The position numbers were made by a program, and so were the translations under genes. Positions 46,795 through 55,854 of a stretch of DNA of 64,000 bases are shown here, in pieces. Each line of letters starts with the position of its first letter. Position 1 is the first letter of the stretch. The notes beneath the pieces were generated by a model that was not told where the DNA came from, searched no databases, and saw only the letters and a program-made list of their open reading frames with translations. Source of the DNA: Edaphobacter sp. (GTDB lineage Bacteria; Acidobacteriota; Terriglobia; Terriglobales; Acidobacteriaceae); NCBI RefSeq assembly GCF_028283685.1, contig NZ_JAPWKF010000007.1, forward strand, positions 310,001 to 374,000, in the 5' to 3' direction.

Positions 46795-48039
46795 GTGACC
46801 AATCGCAAATGGTATTTCGTTGTGATGGTGGCGGTGGCGATCGCCATCAGCTACTTCGACCGGCAGACGTTGCCGGTCGCGATCGCCGCCATCCAACACA
46901 ACATTCCGTTGTCCAACCAGCAGTTCTCTTATCTGCAAACAGCATTTCTGCTCGCCTACGCCGCCATGTATGTGCTGGGTGGCAGGCTGCTGGACGCGCT
47001 CGGAACACGGAAAGGCTTCTTGCTCATCATGGTGTGGTGGTCGATCGCCTGCGCCCTGCATGGTCTTGCCACTGGCTTCACGTTGCTGCTCTTCTCTCGC
47101 CTGTTATTGGGTGGAGGCGAGGGAGGAGCTTTTCCCGCAGCGACGCGCGTCGTCGCCGAGTGGATCGAGCCGAAGGAGCGCTCGACCGCCATGGGGCTGA
47201 TCAACGCAGGAACTGCCGTCGGTTCCGTGCTCGCTCCTCCCATCATCGGTTTTATTCTGCTCACCAGCGGGTGGCGCACCATCTTCCTCGTCGCTGGAGC
47301 AGCAGGACTCGCATGGGTCGTGTGGTGGGCCATCGCCTATCGCTCCAACTCCATGACGCTCTCTTCGAACACCGTGGACGCCCGCGTCCTGGGTGCTGGT
47401 ATAGGACTCGGCAAGGTCATCTCCATGCGTCGCGTGCAGGCCTTCGTCTTCGCCAAATTCATGTCCGACTCCGCCTGGTACTTCCTGCTCTTCTGGCTGC
47501 CCAAGTACCTCTACGACGTACGCGGCTTCGACATCAAGCAGGTCAGTTACTACGCCTGGATTCCCTACGCAGCCTCGGGTGTGGGAAGTTTCATCGGCGG
47601 CTGGGCCTCCTCGCGGCTCATCCAGAACGGCCGTTCCATCGATGTATCCCGCAAGCTTGTCCTCGGCTGCTGCGCCCTCGGTATGCCCGTCGTCATGCTG
47701 GTTTCGATCGCACCCGTACAGATCGCACTCGTGCTCTTCAGTATTGCGTTCTTCTGCCAACAGGCATGGTCGGGACTCATCATGACCCTGCCGACTGACG
47801 TCTTTCCGCTCACCATCGTCGGCACCGTCGCCGGCCTCATCGGCTTTGGGGGAGCCATTGGAGGTGCACTCTTCGGCCTGGTCGCCGGATACCTGCTGGG
47901 CCACGGATTCACTTATGCGACCTTGTTCCTCATCGTTGGAACCTTTCATCTCATCGGCTTCCTCGCCATCCTTCTATTCGCTGGCAGGATTCAACCACTA
48001 AGCGCCATTGACCTACAGGAAATTGAGAGCGCCGCATGA
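46795..48039 (+). CDS. MFS transporter, ACS family (sugar-acid type)
   Basis: An inner-membrane symporter of 414 residues with about 12 helices. The N-terminal SYFDRQTLPVAIAAI, GGGEGGAFPAATRVVAEWIEPKERSTAMGLINAG and terminal LPTDVFPL segments are those of hexuronate/galactonate transporters. The GTG at 46795 follows GAGAGGAACAGG and lies 17 bases after the GH39 stop. Its stop overlaps the start of the dehydratase by ATGA. It most likely imports the sugar acid processed by the following enzymes. Confidence 0.9.
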   Translation: MTNRKWYFVVMVAVAIAISYFDRQTLPVAIAAIQHNIPLSNQQFSYLQTAFLLAYAAMYVLGGRLLDALGTRKGFLLIMVWWSIACALHGLATGFTLLLFSRLLLGGGEGGAFPAATRVVAEWIEPKERSTAMGLINAGTAVGSVLAPPIIGFILLTSGWRTIFLVAGAAGLAWVVWWAIAYRSNSMTLSSNTVDARVLGAGIGLGKVISMRRVQAFVFAKFMSDSAWYFLLFWLPKYLYDVRGFDIKQVSYYAWIPYAASGVGSFIGGWASSRLIQNGRSIDVSRKLVLGCCALGMPVVMLVSIAPVQIALVLFSIAFFCQQAWSGLIMTLPTDVFPLTIVGTVAGLIGFGGAIGGALFGLVAGYLLGHGFTYATLFLIVGTFHLIGFLAILLFAGRIQPLSAIDLQEIESAA

Positions 48040-49208
48040 AAATCACCGAAGTCCGTACTCGCGTCGTCCAGTGGGAAGGCAAGACCGTTCCCCTTCCCCC
48101 ACACTTCTGCACCAATCCCATGGATCTCGTCTCCTTCCGCGAGGCCTCGATGGGGAACTTCGCGTTTCACAATTGGCTTGTGGTCGAGATCTTCACCGAC
48201 AACGGTCTCATCGGCCTGGGCAACGCCGCGCTCTCGCCCATGGTGACCAAGCAGCTCGTCGACATCTACCTCAAGCCGCTGCTTCTCGGCGCAGACCCGT
48301 GGGACGTCGAATACCTCTGGCAGCAGATGTACCGCCGTACCCTCGCCTTCGGCCGCAAGGGTGTAGCCCTCACGGCGATCTCTGCAGTCGATATCGCACT
48401 GTGGGATCTCATGGGCAAAGACGCCAGGCAGCCGGTCTTTCGCCTGCTGGGCGGTCGCACCAAGGAAAATATCCCCGTCTATGCGAGCCGGCTCTACGCG
48501 ATGCCCATCCCCGAACTTCGCACCGAGGCACAGAAGTACAAGGATGAAGGCTACAAAATGATGAAGTTGCGCTTCGGTTGGGGTCCGCTCGACGGCGCTG
48601 CTGGAATGCAGAAGAACATCGAACTCGTACGCAATGTCCGCGAGGTCATTGGCTACGACATCGATCTCATGACCGACGCTTACATGGGGTGGACACTCGA
48701 CTACGCCAAGCGCATGCTGCCTCTGCTCGAACCCTTCCAGCTGCGCTGGCTCGAAGAGGCCGTCATCCCCGACGATACCCGCGGCTACAAGGAGTTGAAG
48801 AGTTACGGCCGCATTCCCATCGCAGGCGGCGAGCACGAGTTCACCATCTTCGGCTTCCGCGAGCTGCTCGAAAACAACGCGCTCGATGTTATCCAGTTCG
48901 ACACCAATCGTGTCGGCGGTATCAGCCAGGCTCGTAAGATCTGCGCGCTGGCCGAATCCTTCCAGATTCCCGTTACACCGCATGCTGGGCAAATGCACAA
49001 TTATCACGTCGTCATGGCGAGCCTTAACTCACCTATCGCCGAGTACTTCCCGCAGGTCGACGTCGAGGTCGGCAACGAGCTCTTCTGGTACATCTTCGAC
49101 GGCGAGCCCACGCCGACCAATGGCACCATCAATCTCGACGATAACCTGCCCGGCCTCGGCCTCACCGTCAACGAAGAGTCGCTGAAGCGATTCCATGTCA
49201 TCGAATAA
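48036..49208 (+). CDS. Enolase-superfamily sugar-acid dehydratase (L-rhamnonate dehydratase-like)
   Basis: A 390-residue mandelate racemase-like enzyme that dehydrates an aldonic acid to a 2-keto-3-deoxy acid. Metal-binding residues are visible as LMTDAYM (Asp), RWLEEAV (Glu) and GGEHEFT (Glu), with a catalytic His in PHAGQMHNYH. The N-terminal NPMDLVSFREASMG and LVVEIFTDNGLIGLGN segments resemble L-rhamnonate dehydratases more than galactonate or mannonate ones. The precise acid is uncertain: rhamnonate, lyxonate, mannonate or a pentonate are all possible. The ATG overlaps the transporter stop (ATGA). Confidence 0.85.
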   Translation: MKITEVRTRVVQWEGKTVPLPPHFCTNPMDLVSFREASMGNFAFHNWLVVEIFTDNGLIGLGNAALSPMVTKQLVDIYLKPLLLGADPWDVEYLWQQMYRRTLAFGRKGVALTAISAVDIALWDLMGKDARQPVFRLLGGRTKENIPVYASRLYAMPIPELRTEAQKYKDEGYKMMKLRFGWGPLDGAAGMQKNIELVRNVREVIGYDIDLMTDAYMGWTLDYAKRMLPLLEPFQLRWLEEAVIPDDTRGYKELKSYGRIPIAGGEHEFTIFGFRELLENNALDVIQFDTNRVGGISQARKICALAESFQIPVTPHAGQMHNYHVVMASLNSPIAEYFPQVDVEVGNELFWYIFDGEPTPTNGTINLDDNLPGLGLTVNEESLKRFHVIE

Positions 49209-49220
49209 GGAGCCACCACG

Positions 49221-50231
49221 ATGCGTTTCGTTCAACTTGCTAACGGCGACCTGCGTGGTGTCGCGCTCGTCGAGGAGCCTCACCTCATCCTGCTCGCGGA
49301 GGTCACCTCGGTCTACCAGCTTGCACAGCGTGCGCTCACGCAGAAGCTTCCGCTGACGAAGCTCGCACAGTCGCTCGCCACCGGCGACCGCATTCTCTAC
49401 GACGACGTCTACGCGCAGAACTCAGCGTGGACGCTGCTTGCACCAATCGATGTGCCGGGCGCGCCGCAGAGCACGCTCGTCTCCGGCACCGGCCTCACGC
49501 ACCTCGGCAGCGCACGCGAGCGCCAGGCGATGCACACGGAGACGACGAAGAAGTCCGACGCCGAGATGACCGACAGCATGCGCATGTTTGAGTGGGGTCG
49601 CGAGAAAGGCCGGCCCGAAGCAGGCGAGATCGGCATCGCACCCGAGTGGTTCTACAAGGGTGACGGCGCGAGTATTCGCGCGCCGTTTGCCGCGCTCAAC
49701 ATTCCCGGCCACGCAGAGGATGGCGGCGAAGAGGGCGAGATCGCCGCGATCTATCTCATCGATAGCGATGGCGAACCGCATCGCATCGGCATGTGTACCG
49801 GCAACGAGTTCTCCGACCACGTCTTCGAGCGCAAAAATTACCTCAACCTCGCGGGCTCCAAGCTACGCGTCTGCTCGCTCGGGCCGGAGATCGTCATCGG
49901 CGCAGACTTCGCCGATGTTCCCGGCAAGGTGCGCGTGCTGCGCAATGGCGCGCCGATATGGGAGAAGAACATCCGCACCGGCGAAGACAACATGTGCCAC
50001 TCGCTCGCCAACCTCGAGCATCATCACTTCAAGTTCGCCGGACACCGCCAGCCCGGCATGCTGCACGTCCACTTCCTCGGCGCGGATGCCCTCTCCTGCG
50101 GTGACAACGTAAGCCTCGCCGCAGGCGACGTCACCGAGGTCAGCTTCACAGGATTTGGCCGCCCGTTGACCAACACCATCGCCGCCGATGAGACCATGTC
50201 CTCAGCCGTCCGCGTACAGCCGATGGCATAA
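49221..50231 (+). CDS. AraD1/GguC-type FAH-family protein
   Basis: A 336-residue protein of the AraD1/GguC group in the fumarylacetoacetase superfamily. Features: SAWTLLAPIDVP, GTGLTHLGSARERQAMH, GIAPEWFYKGDG, CTGNEFSDHVFERKNYLNLAGSKL and MLHVHFLGADALSC. The family is found in pentose and sugar-acid operons and is thought to act on a 2-keto-3-deoxy acid made by the neighbouring dehydratase, as a second dehydration or cleavage step. Here it follows the dehydratase by 12 bases with an AGGAGCC ribosome site. Exact reaction unknown. Confidence 0.85.
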   Translation: MRFVQLANGDLRGVALVEEPHLILLAEVTSVYQLAQRALTQKLPLTKLAQSLATGDRILYDDVYAQNSAWTLLAPIDVPGAPQSTLVSGTGLTHLGSARERQAMHTETTKKSDAEMTDSMRMFEWGREKGRPEAGEIGIAPEWFYKGDGASIRAPFAALNIPGHAEDGGEEGEIAAIYLIDSDGEPHRIGMCTGNEFSDHVFERKNYLNLAGSKLRVCSLGPEIVIGADFADVPGKVRVLRNGAPIWEKNIRTGEDNMCHSLANLEHHHFKFAGHRQPGMLHVHFLGADALSCGDNVSLAAGDVTEVSFTGFGRPLTNTIAADETMSSAVRVQPMA

Positions 50232-50244
50232 GGAGCCTGAATCA

Positions 50245-51141
50245 ATGTCGAAGCAAACAGTAGCTCTTCTCGGTATCGGAACCATGGGCCGCGGCATGGC
50301 GGCAAACCTGCTGAAGGCAGGCTTTCCCCTTACCGTCTACAACCGCACACGCGAGAAGGCTGAGCCGCTCGCCGCGCAGGGCGCAACCATCGCCGACACG
50401 CCTGCCGAAGCAGCAAAGAATGCCGACGTCGTCCTCTCCATCCTCTCCGACGACGATGCTTCGCGCGCAGCCTGGCTAGGCGATAACGGTGCGCTCGCAG
50501 CAATGATGGCAGGCAGCACCATCGTCGAGTGCGGCACCCTCTCGCCGGAGTGGATCGCAGAGCTGGATGCGAAGAGCAAAGCCAAAGGCATAGGTCTCGC
50601 TGAAGCTCCAGTCACCGGCAGTCGTCCGCAAGCCGAGGCAGGCCAGCTCACCTTTCTCTGCGGATGCGAAGATGCCACGCTCGACAAGGTGCGCAGCGTG
50701 CTCGAACCCATGAGCAAAGGTATCGTGCATCTCGGCCCTGTCGGCAGTGGCGGACAGTTGAAGCTCATCAATAACTTCCTCTGCGCAGTGCAGGTCGCAT
50801 CCTTCGCGGAAGCGCTTACGTGGATCGAACGCACCAGCCTCAATCGCGAACAGGCACTCGAGATGCTGAAGACCGGCGCGCCCGGCAGCGGCATCTTCAA
50901 CGCCATGAGCCAGCGCATGACCGACCGCACCTACGAGGTCAACTTCCTTCTGCGCCTGTTGAACAAGGACGTTCGCTACGCCGAGGCAGCAGCAGCAGAG
51001 CACGGCGTCACGCTCACCACCGCAACCGCCACACTCAATCTCCTCAATCAGGCGGAGCAGCAGGGCCTCGGCGAGAAGGATATGTCCGCCGTCTTCGAGG
51101 TCGTACGCGAATCGCGCGACATACGCGAAAGCAATACATAG
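50245..51141 (+). CDS. Beta-hydroxyacid dehydrogenase (HIBADH/tartronate semialdehyde reductase-like)
   Basis: A 298-residue NAD(P)-dependent enzyme. The Rossmann motif GIGTMGRGMAANLLKAG at the N-terminus, the substrate-binding APVTGSRPQAEAG and the catalytic-Lys segment GSGGQLKLINNFL (about 168-180) are all present. Members reduce semialdehydes or oxidise beta-hydroxyacids; in a sugar-acid operon it could process a fragment of the deoxy acid, for example glyoxylate-type or tartronate-semialdehyde-type intermediates (inference). Begins 13 bases after AraD1 with AAGGAGCC, so it is in the operon. Confidence 0.86.
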   Translation: MSKQTVALLGIGTMGRGMAANLLKAGFPLTVYNRTREKAEPLAAQGATIADTPAEAAKNADVVLSILSDDDASRAAWLGDNGALAAMMAGSTIVECGTLSPEWIAELDAKSKAKGIGLAEAPVTGSRPQAEAGQLTFLCGCEDATLDKVRSVLEPMSKGIVHLGPVGSGGQLKLINNFLCAVQVASFAEALTWIERTSLNREQALEMLKTGAPGSGIFNAMSQRMTDRTYEVNFLLRLLNKDVRYAEAAAAEHGVTLTTATATLNLLNQAEQQGLGEKDMSAVFEVVRESRDIRESNT

Positions 51142-51161
51142 CAATACCGGAGGGTCTTCCC

Positions 51162-53327
51162 ATGCGGCACTGGATCATTGCGGGCGCCATCGCCTGCGCC
51201 ACACTCACCTCATCGCAGCTTCTGGCGCAGTCGCAACCGGCCTTCCGCAATACGAAGCTCCCCGTCGAAGACCGTATCACCGACCTCATCGGCAAGCTCA
51301 CGCTCGAGGAGAAGGCGCAGCAGCTCAACCACACCAACAAGGGTCTGCCGCGCCTCAACCTCCCAGCCTGGGGCGGTTGGAACCAGACCCTCCACGGCGT
51401 GTGGTCGAAGCAGCCAACAACGCTCTTTCCCATCGCCACCGCCATGGGCGCAACCTGGGACCCTGATCTGATCCACACCGTCGCCGTCGCCATGAGCGAC
51501 GAAGGCCGCGCTCTCTATAACGCCAAGGCAGAAGGCCCGCGCACCACCCACGGCCTCGTCTTCCGCTCGCCCGTCATCAACATCAGCCGCGACCCGCGCT
51601 GGGGCCGCGTGCAGGAGGTCTTCAGCGAAGACCCCTACCTCACCGGGCGCATGGCCGTCGCCTACGTCCGCGGACTGCAGGGCGACGACATCAGTCACCT
51701 CAAGCTCGCGGCCACCGTCAAGCACTTCGCTGTCAATAACGTCGAAACCGGGCGTCAGCACCTCTCCGCTACCGTCGATGAACGCAACCTCTTCGAGTAC
51801 TGGCTCCCCCACTGGCGCGATGCCATCATGGAGGCGCACGCCCAGTCCGTCATGTCCAGCTATAACGCCATCAACGGCACGCCCGACGCCGTCAATCACT
51901 ACCTGCTCACCGACATTCTCCGCGGCAAGTGGCACTTCGATGGCTTCGTCACCGACGACCTCGGCGCCGTCGAGCTTCTCTCCAGCACACGCCACAACGA
52001 AGTCGGGCAACGCTTCTCCGAAGACCCCGTCTACTCCGCCGCCATGGCCATCAAGGCAGGTAACGACTCCGACGATCCCGAGTTCGAGACCAACCTGCCC
52101 CTCGCCGTCCAGCGCGGAATGCTCACCGAAAAGGAGATCGATCGCGCCCTGCGCAACGTCCTCCGCGTCGGCTTCCGCCTCGGCGCCTTCGATCCACCCG
52201 AGGACAGCCCTTACTCGAAGATCGGCATGGACGTCGTACGCTCGCCTGAGCATCTCAAGCTCTCCGACCAGCTCGGAGCTGAGTCCATGACCCTTCTTCT
52301 CAACCGCCAGAACTTCCTCCCTCTCGACAAAGCGAAGATCAAGTCCGTCGCAGTCATCGGCCCCGCCGGTGGCGACGACTACGAGACCGGCAATTATTAC
52401 GGCACGCCATACAGAAAGGTCAGTGTGACGCGTGGCCTTGAATCGTTGCTTGGCAACAAGGTCAAGGTTGAGTATGAAAAAGGTACAGGCTACATCGATT
52501 CGCTCGACCAAAAGGCCATCGACCGTGCGGTCGAGCTGGCACGTAAGAGCGATATCGTCGTTCTCTGCCTTGGCACCAATTTAAAGGTCGAAGCCGAGGG
52601 TCGCGACCGCCGCAATCTTGACCTGCCTGGCGCGCAGGAGCAGTTACTCGAAGCGGTCTATGCGGCCAACCCCAAAACCGTACTTGTCCTCGAGAATGCC
52701 GGACCATTGGCCGTCACCTGGGCGAACGATCACCTACCAGCCATCCTTGGCGCCTGGTATCCCGGCGAGGGAGCAGGCGACACCATCGCTCGTACACTCT
52801 TCGGCGACAATAATCCCAGCGGCCACCTGCCTTATACCGTCTACCAGAGCCTTGATGGCGTCCCGCCGCAGAATGAATACGACGTCAGCAAGGGCTATAC
52901 GTACATGTATTTCAAAGGCCTTCCCCTGTACCCGTTTGGACATGGCCTCAGCTATACAAGCTTTTCCTACAGCGGCCTGAAGGTCGCACGTTCCGCTGCC
53001 GGGCTTACCGTATCCTTCGCCATTAAGAACGTGGGCGAGCGTGCGGGAGCAGATGTCGCACAGCTTTACACCCATCAGCGGAGCAGCTCGACCTATCAGC
53101 CCATCAAAAGCCTCCGCGCCTTTGAACGCGTACTTTTGAAGCCAGGTGAAACCAAGCTCATTTCATTCGAAGTTCCTTACAGTCATCTTGCTTTCTATGA
53201 CGTAAAGATTCACGACTTTCGCGTCGAACCCGGAACCTTCGATATCCTGATCGGATCTTCGTCTGAAGACATCAGGCTTCGCAGTGAAGCAAACATCTCT
53301 GAAGCCATCAGAGCTGCGAAAAAATAG
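51162..53327 (+). CDS. Glycoside hydrolase family 3 beta-glucosidase/xylosidase, secreted
   Basis: A 721-residue exported enzyme. Signal peptide MRHWIIAGAIACATLTSSQLLAQ. The GH3 barrel has SRDPRWGRVQEVFSEDPYLTG and KHFAVNNVE; the nucleophile is Asp265 in FVTDDLGAVE. The second GH3 domain follows, with LCLGTNLKVEAEGRDRRNLDLPG, then a fibronectin type III domain from about residue 640 (SFAIKNVGERAGADVAQLY). ATG at 51162 follows CGGAGGGTC. Codon use changes from strongly C-ended to mixed near 52390, about residue 410, close to the boundary of the catalytic barrel and second domain. Confidence 0.9.
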   Translation: MRHWIIAGAIACATLTSSQLLAQSQPAFRNTKLPVEDRITDLIGKLTLEEKAQQLNHTNKGLPRLNLPAWGGWNQTLHGVWSKQPTTLFPIATAMGATWDPDLIHTVAVAMSDEGRALYNAKAEGPRTTHGLVFRSPVINISRDPRWGRVQEVFSEDPYLTGRMAVAYVRGLQGDDISHLKLAATVKHFAVNNVETGRQHLSATVDERNLFEYWLPHWRDAIMEAHAQSVMSSYNAINGTPDAVNHYLLTDILRGKWHFDGFVTDDLGAVELLSSTRHNEVGQRFSEDPVYSAAMAIKAGNDSDDPEFETNLPLAVQRGMLTEKEIDRALRNVLRVGFRLGAFDPPEDSPYSKIGMDVVRSPEHLKLSDQLGAESMTLLLNRQNFLPLDKAKIKSVAVIGPAGGDDYETGNYYGTPYRKVSVTRGLESLLGNKVKVEYEKGTGYIDSLDQKAIDRAVELARKSDIVVLCLGTNLKVEAEGRDRRNLDLPGAQEQLLEAVYAANPKTVLVLENAGPLAVTWANDHLPAILGAWYPGEGAGDTIARTLFGDNNPSGHLPYTVYQSLDGVPPQNEYDVSKGYTYMYFKGLPLYPFGHGLSYTSFSYSGLKVARSAAGLTVSFAIKNVGERAGADVAQLYTHQRSSSTYQPIKSLRAFERVLLKPGETKLISFEVPYSHLAFYDVKIHDFRVEPGTFDILIGSSSEDIRLRSEANISEAIRAAKK

Positions 53328-53337
53328 ACGACATCAC

Positions 53338-53364
53338 GCTCGCACCTGGCGACTGGGTGCGAGC
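53338..53364 (+). terminator. Hairpin after the GH3 gene
   Basis: A 9-bp perfect stem GCTCGCACC/GGTGCGAGC with a 9-base loop, 11 bases beyond the stop of the operon's last gene. There is no clear T-run, so it could be a weak or Rho-assisted terminator shared with the convergent SDR gene. Confidence 0.6.
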
Positions 53365-53443
53365 GCTTGGCTGGTCGTCGATCTCTGCAATACGCTCGTG
53401 CAGCCATCCCGGCCAGCAGACAGGTATTGCATGCACAAGCCTC

Positions 53444-54196
53444 TCAATAAGTCGCCCGGCCCCCGCTCAAGTCGAAGACCGCGCCCGTCGTAAACGAGTT
53501 CTCCTCTGACACCAGCCACGCAACCATCGCGCTCAACTCCTCCGGCATTAAAAAACGTCCGCGAGGAATCTTCGAGAGCATGAAATCGATGTGCTCCTGG
53601 CTCAGTTGCTCAAAGATGCGGGTCTTCGCCGCAGCCGGGGTAATGCAGTTCACCGCAATGTTGTAGCTCGCGGTCTCTTTGCCCAGCGACTTGGTCAACG
53701 CAATCACCCCAGCCTTCGACGCGCTGTAGCCGGACGCCGTCGGATTCCCTTCTTTACCCGCGATCGAAGAGATATTCACGATGCGTCCATAGTTGCGTTC
53801 CATCATGCCTGGCACAATCGCGCGGCAACAGAAAAAGACCCCGGTGAGATTAATCTCCATCACCTGGCGCCATGCGTCGACGGGATACTCCCATGTCTTG
53901 AAGTTCGGCCCCGCAATTCCGGCGCTTGCCACCAGGATGTCGATCGCTCCGTGCTGCTTGACCGTGTTCGCTACAGCAGCATTGACGCTCGCTTCATCCG
54001 CAACATCCACGACTTCCGTCGTCACAGTTCCAGCTACCTGCAGCTTTTCCCAAGCGTCCTTCAAAAGCGCCGGGTCCTTGTCCCACAGCGAAACCGAGGC
54101 ACCGGAAGCCAACATCCGCTCTGCAATGGCAAACCCCAGGCCCTGGGCACCCCCTGTAATCACGGCATGGCGTCTATTCAGGTCGATATGATTCAC
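53444..54196 (-). CDS. SDR family oxidoreductase
   Basis: A 250-residue short-chain dehydrogenase with TGGAQGLGFAIAERM, the VASAGIAG loop in place of NNAG, and a catalytic Ser with Tyr-xxx-Lys in SGYSASKAGV. 3-oxoacyl-ACP reductase-like and 2-deoxygluconate dehydrogenase-like members are closest in pattern. The GTG at 54196 is preceded by GGAGACAGAT. It converges on the sugar-acid operon and could be the sugar (lactone) dehydrogenase of that pathway, but this is not shown by sequence. Confidence 0.87.
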   Translation of the reverse strand: MNHIDLNRRHAVITGGAQGLGFAIAERMLASGASVSLWDKDPALLKDAWEKLQVAGTVTTEVVDVADEASVNAAVANTVKQHGAIDILVASAGIAGPNFKTWEYPVDAWRQVMEINLTGVFFCCRAIVPGMMERNYGRIVNISSIAGKEGNPTASGYSASKAGVIALTKSLGKETASYNIAVNCITPAAAKTRIFEQLSQEHIDFMLSKIPRGRFLMPEELSAMVAWLVSEENSFTTGAVFDLSGGRATY

Positions 54197-54362
54197 ATCT
54201 GTCTCCGCGGAATAGTTATAACGCAAAGTGATTGCATATGCAGCCCCTTGTCTGCACAGATAACACCATATTCAAGAAGACCCAAGTCACGCTCATACCG
54301 GAATGGATCCCGCGCGCTGCCCGTCCGACAATCTACACAACCTGGGGGCAACGTCCTCGGGA

Positions 54363-55601
54363 TCACTTCAGGGTGTACGTTACTCCGGTGGTGAACTGGA
54401 ACGAGTTGCGGCGGAAGCCCTCCGGCGGGTTACCGAGGTAGTTGTCGGTGTTCATCACAGAAAAGTTCAGGCGCTTGTAGAGGGGGAAGACAAAGCCGGC
54501 CGACGCGACGCCGGAGTAGGCCTGGATGACGTTGAAGGTTGGGTTCAAACTCACGGATTCGTTGAACTTGATGTTGTGCGGGAAGACACGGCTCCACGTC
54601 TCTCCGATGGAGGCGCTCACCAGATTCTCGCTCGGCGTGCCCAGCCCGCTGGTGATTCCGTTGTAGAACAGCTGCTGCTCATACTGCAGACTTGTCCGGA
54701 ACGAGAGATCGTTCTGTGGCGTTCGCAGGATCGCCCAGCCGATGCCCGCGCCATAAGCATGTTGCAGCTCCAAACCAGAGCCGAAGTTGTGGTCTGCTCT
54801 TCCATTCACCAGGCCGAAGACCATCGGCGAGAAGAACTTGTCGTACTCCAGGTCGCCGTGGAGAATATTTGTCTTCGTCACCGATTCCGTCTGGTAGACG
54901 GTTCCTCCGGAGATGATCTCCGGGGCCTTCGCCAGGCCATAGGTTCCGCTCAGGTTCAGAATCGTCTTGCTTCCGGCCGGCAATCCTGCAATGGTGGGGA
55001 TCGCTCGCACCAGTCCGACGCCACCAGTGTAGGTCTGCGAACTATTCGTCGCGCTAACCAGCGCCGCACCCAGGGTCACGGTGCCATTCCATCCGTAGAA
55101 AAAGTCCGACTGGTTGTGCAGTTCGCGTGTGTAGGCGGCCTCTTCAAGCATGAAGGAGATATCTTTTACCGGGAACTCACGCACCTTATTCTCCGGCAAC
55201 AAGACAGAGAGAGTCTCGTTCTCCAGCTTGATTGTTCCCACCGGCACCTGCTCCGCGATGTTCTTCTTCTTCAGCTTCTGTGTGGTCAATCCCGTGGCAA
55301 ACACCGTAGCCGTATGCATTGACTTGATCTTATTTAGCGGGATCGTGAGATCGCCCAGCACGTCGTCGTGGAAGCTCACATTCCCATAGACGACCTTACC
55401 GACTTTGCCAGTGAGGGCATCACCGTTGCTCAAGATAATTGCATCCTGATCGCCCTTAGTTTGATTGTCCGTCGCTTTCTCTGCCTCGGTGGCCTGCGCT
55501 CGCATCTGTCTGCCGGCAGACAGCATCACCATCCAAACCACCATCCAAACTATGTGCAGCGTACGACTCGACCCCAAGAGACCCGTATTTCTTCTAACCA
55601 T
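54363..55601 (-). CDS. DUF481 (YdiY-like) outer-membrane protein
   Basis: A 412-residue secreted protein ending in an aromatic-rich barrel-like C-terminal half (GVGLVRAIP, LQYEQQLFYNG, FTTGVTYTLK). The first part after the signal peptide has LSNGDALTGKVGKVVYGNVSF and GTIKLENETLSVL, small beta-domains. DUF481 proteins are putative outer-membrane proteins. I chose the ATG at 55601; it gives MVRRNTGLLGSSRTL followed by a hydrophobic helix as signal sequence. An 8-bp hairpin (CTCGCCTG/CAGGCGAG) at 55622-55647 lies in its presumed leader. Function unknown. Confidence 0.8.
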   Translation of the reverse strand: MVRRNTGLLGSSRTLHIVWMVVWMVMLSAGRQMRAQATEAEKATDNQTKGDQDAIILSNGDALTGKVGKVVYGNVSFHDDVLGDLTIPLNKIKSMHTATVFATGLTTQKLKKKNIAEQVPVGTIKLENETLSVLLPENKVREFPVKDISFMLEEAAYTRELHNQSDFFYGWNGTVTLGAALVSATNSSQTYTGGVGLVRAIPTIAGLPAGSKTILNLSGTYGLAKAPEIISGGTVYQTESVTKTNILHGDLEYDKFFSPMVFGLVNGRADHNFGSGLELQHAYGAGIGWAILRTPQNDLSFRTSLQYEQQLFYNGITSGLGTPSENLVSASIGETWSRVFPHNIKFNESVSLNPTFNVIQAYSGVASAGFVFPLYKRLNFSVMNTDNYLGNPPEGFRRNSFQFTTGVTYTLK

Positions 55602-55780
55602 GACTTCTATGATGACAAAGCCTCGCCTGATGCGATGCACAGGCGAGACTTCTACCTCATTCCCCAATGCTGCGGCGGCCCCGTCGGTATAGAGCTTTGA
55701 TTCACAATGCCGTTCTTTTCTAGGCCCGGCAATTGCTGAATCAGCCTGCTCCAGGAAGCATGAGAGGATTCTCATCCTCG

Positions 55781-55809
55781 CCACGGGCTTAGTGACCGGA
55801 AGCCCGTGG
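55781..55809 (-). terminator. Perfect 10-bp hairpin after the HD gene
   Basis: CCACGGGCTT and AAGCCCGTGG pair perfectly around a 9-base loop, about 46 bases beyond the minus-strand end of the HD gene and upstream of the DUF481 leader. There is no T-run beyond it, so it is a possible terminator only. Confidence 0.55.
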
Positions 55810-55854
55810 GCGCTCGTGGCGGTGTCGGATTGGAGTTCTTAGGATGCCCCCTGA

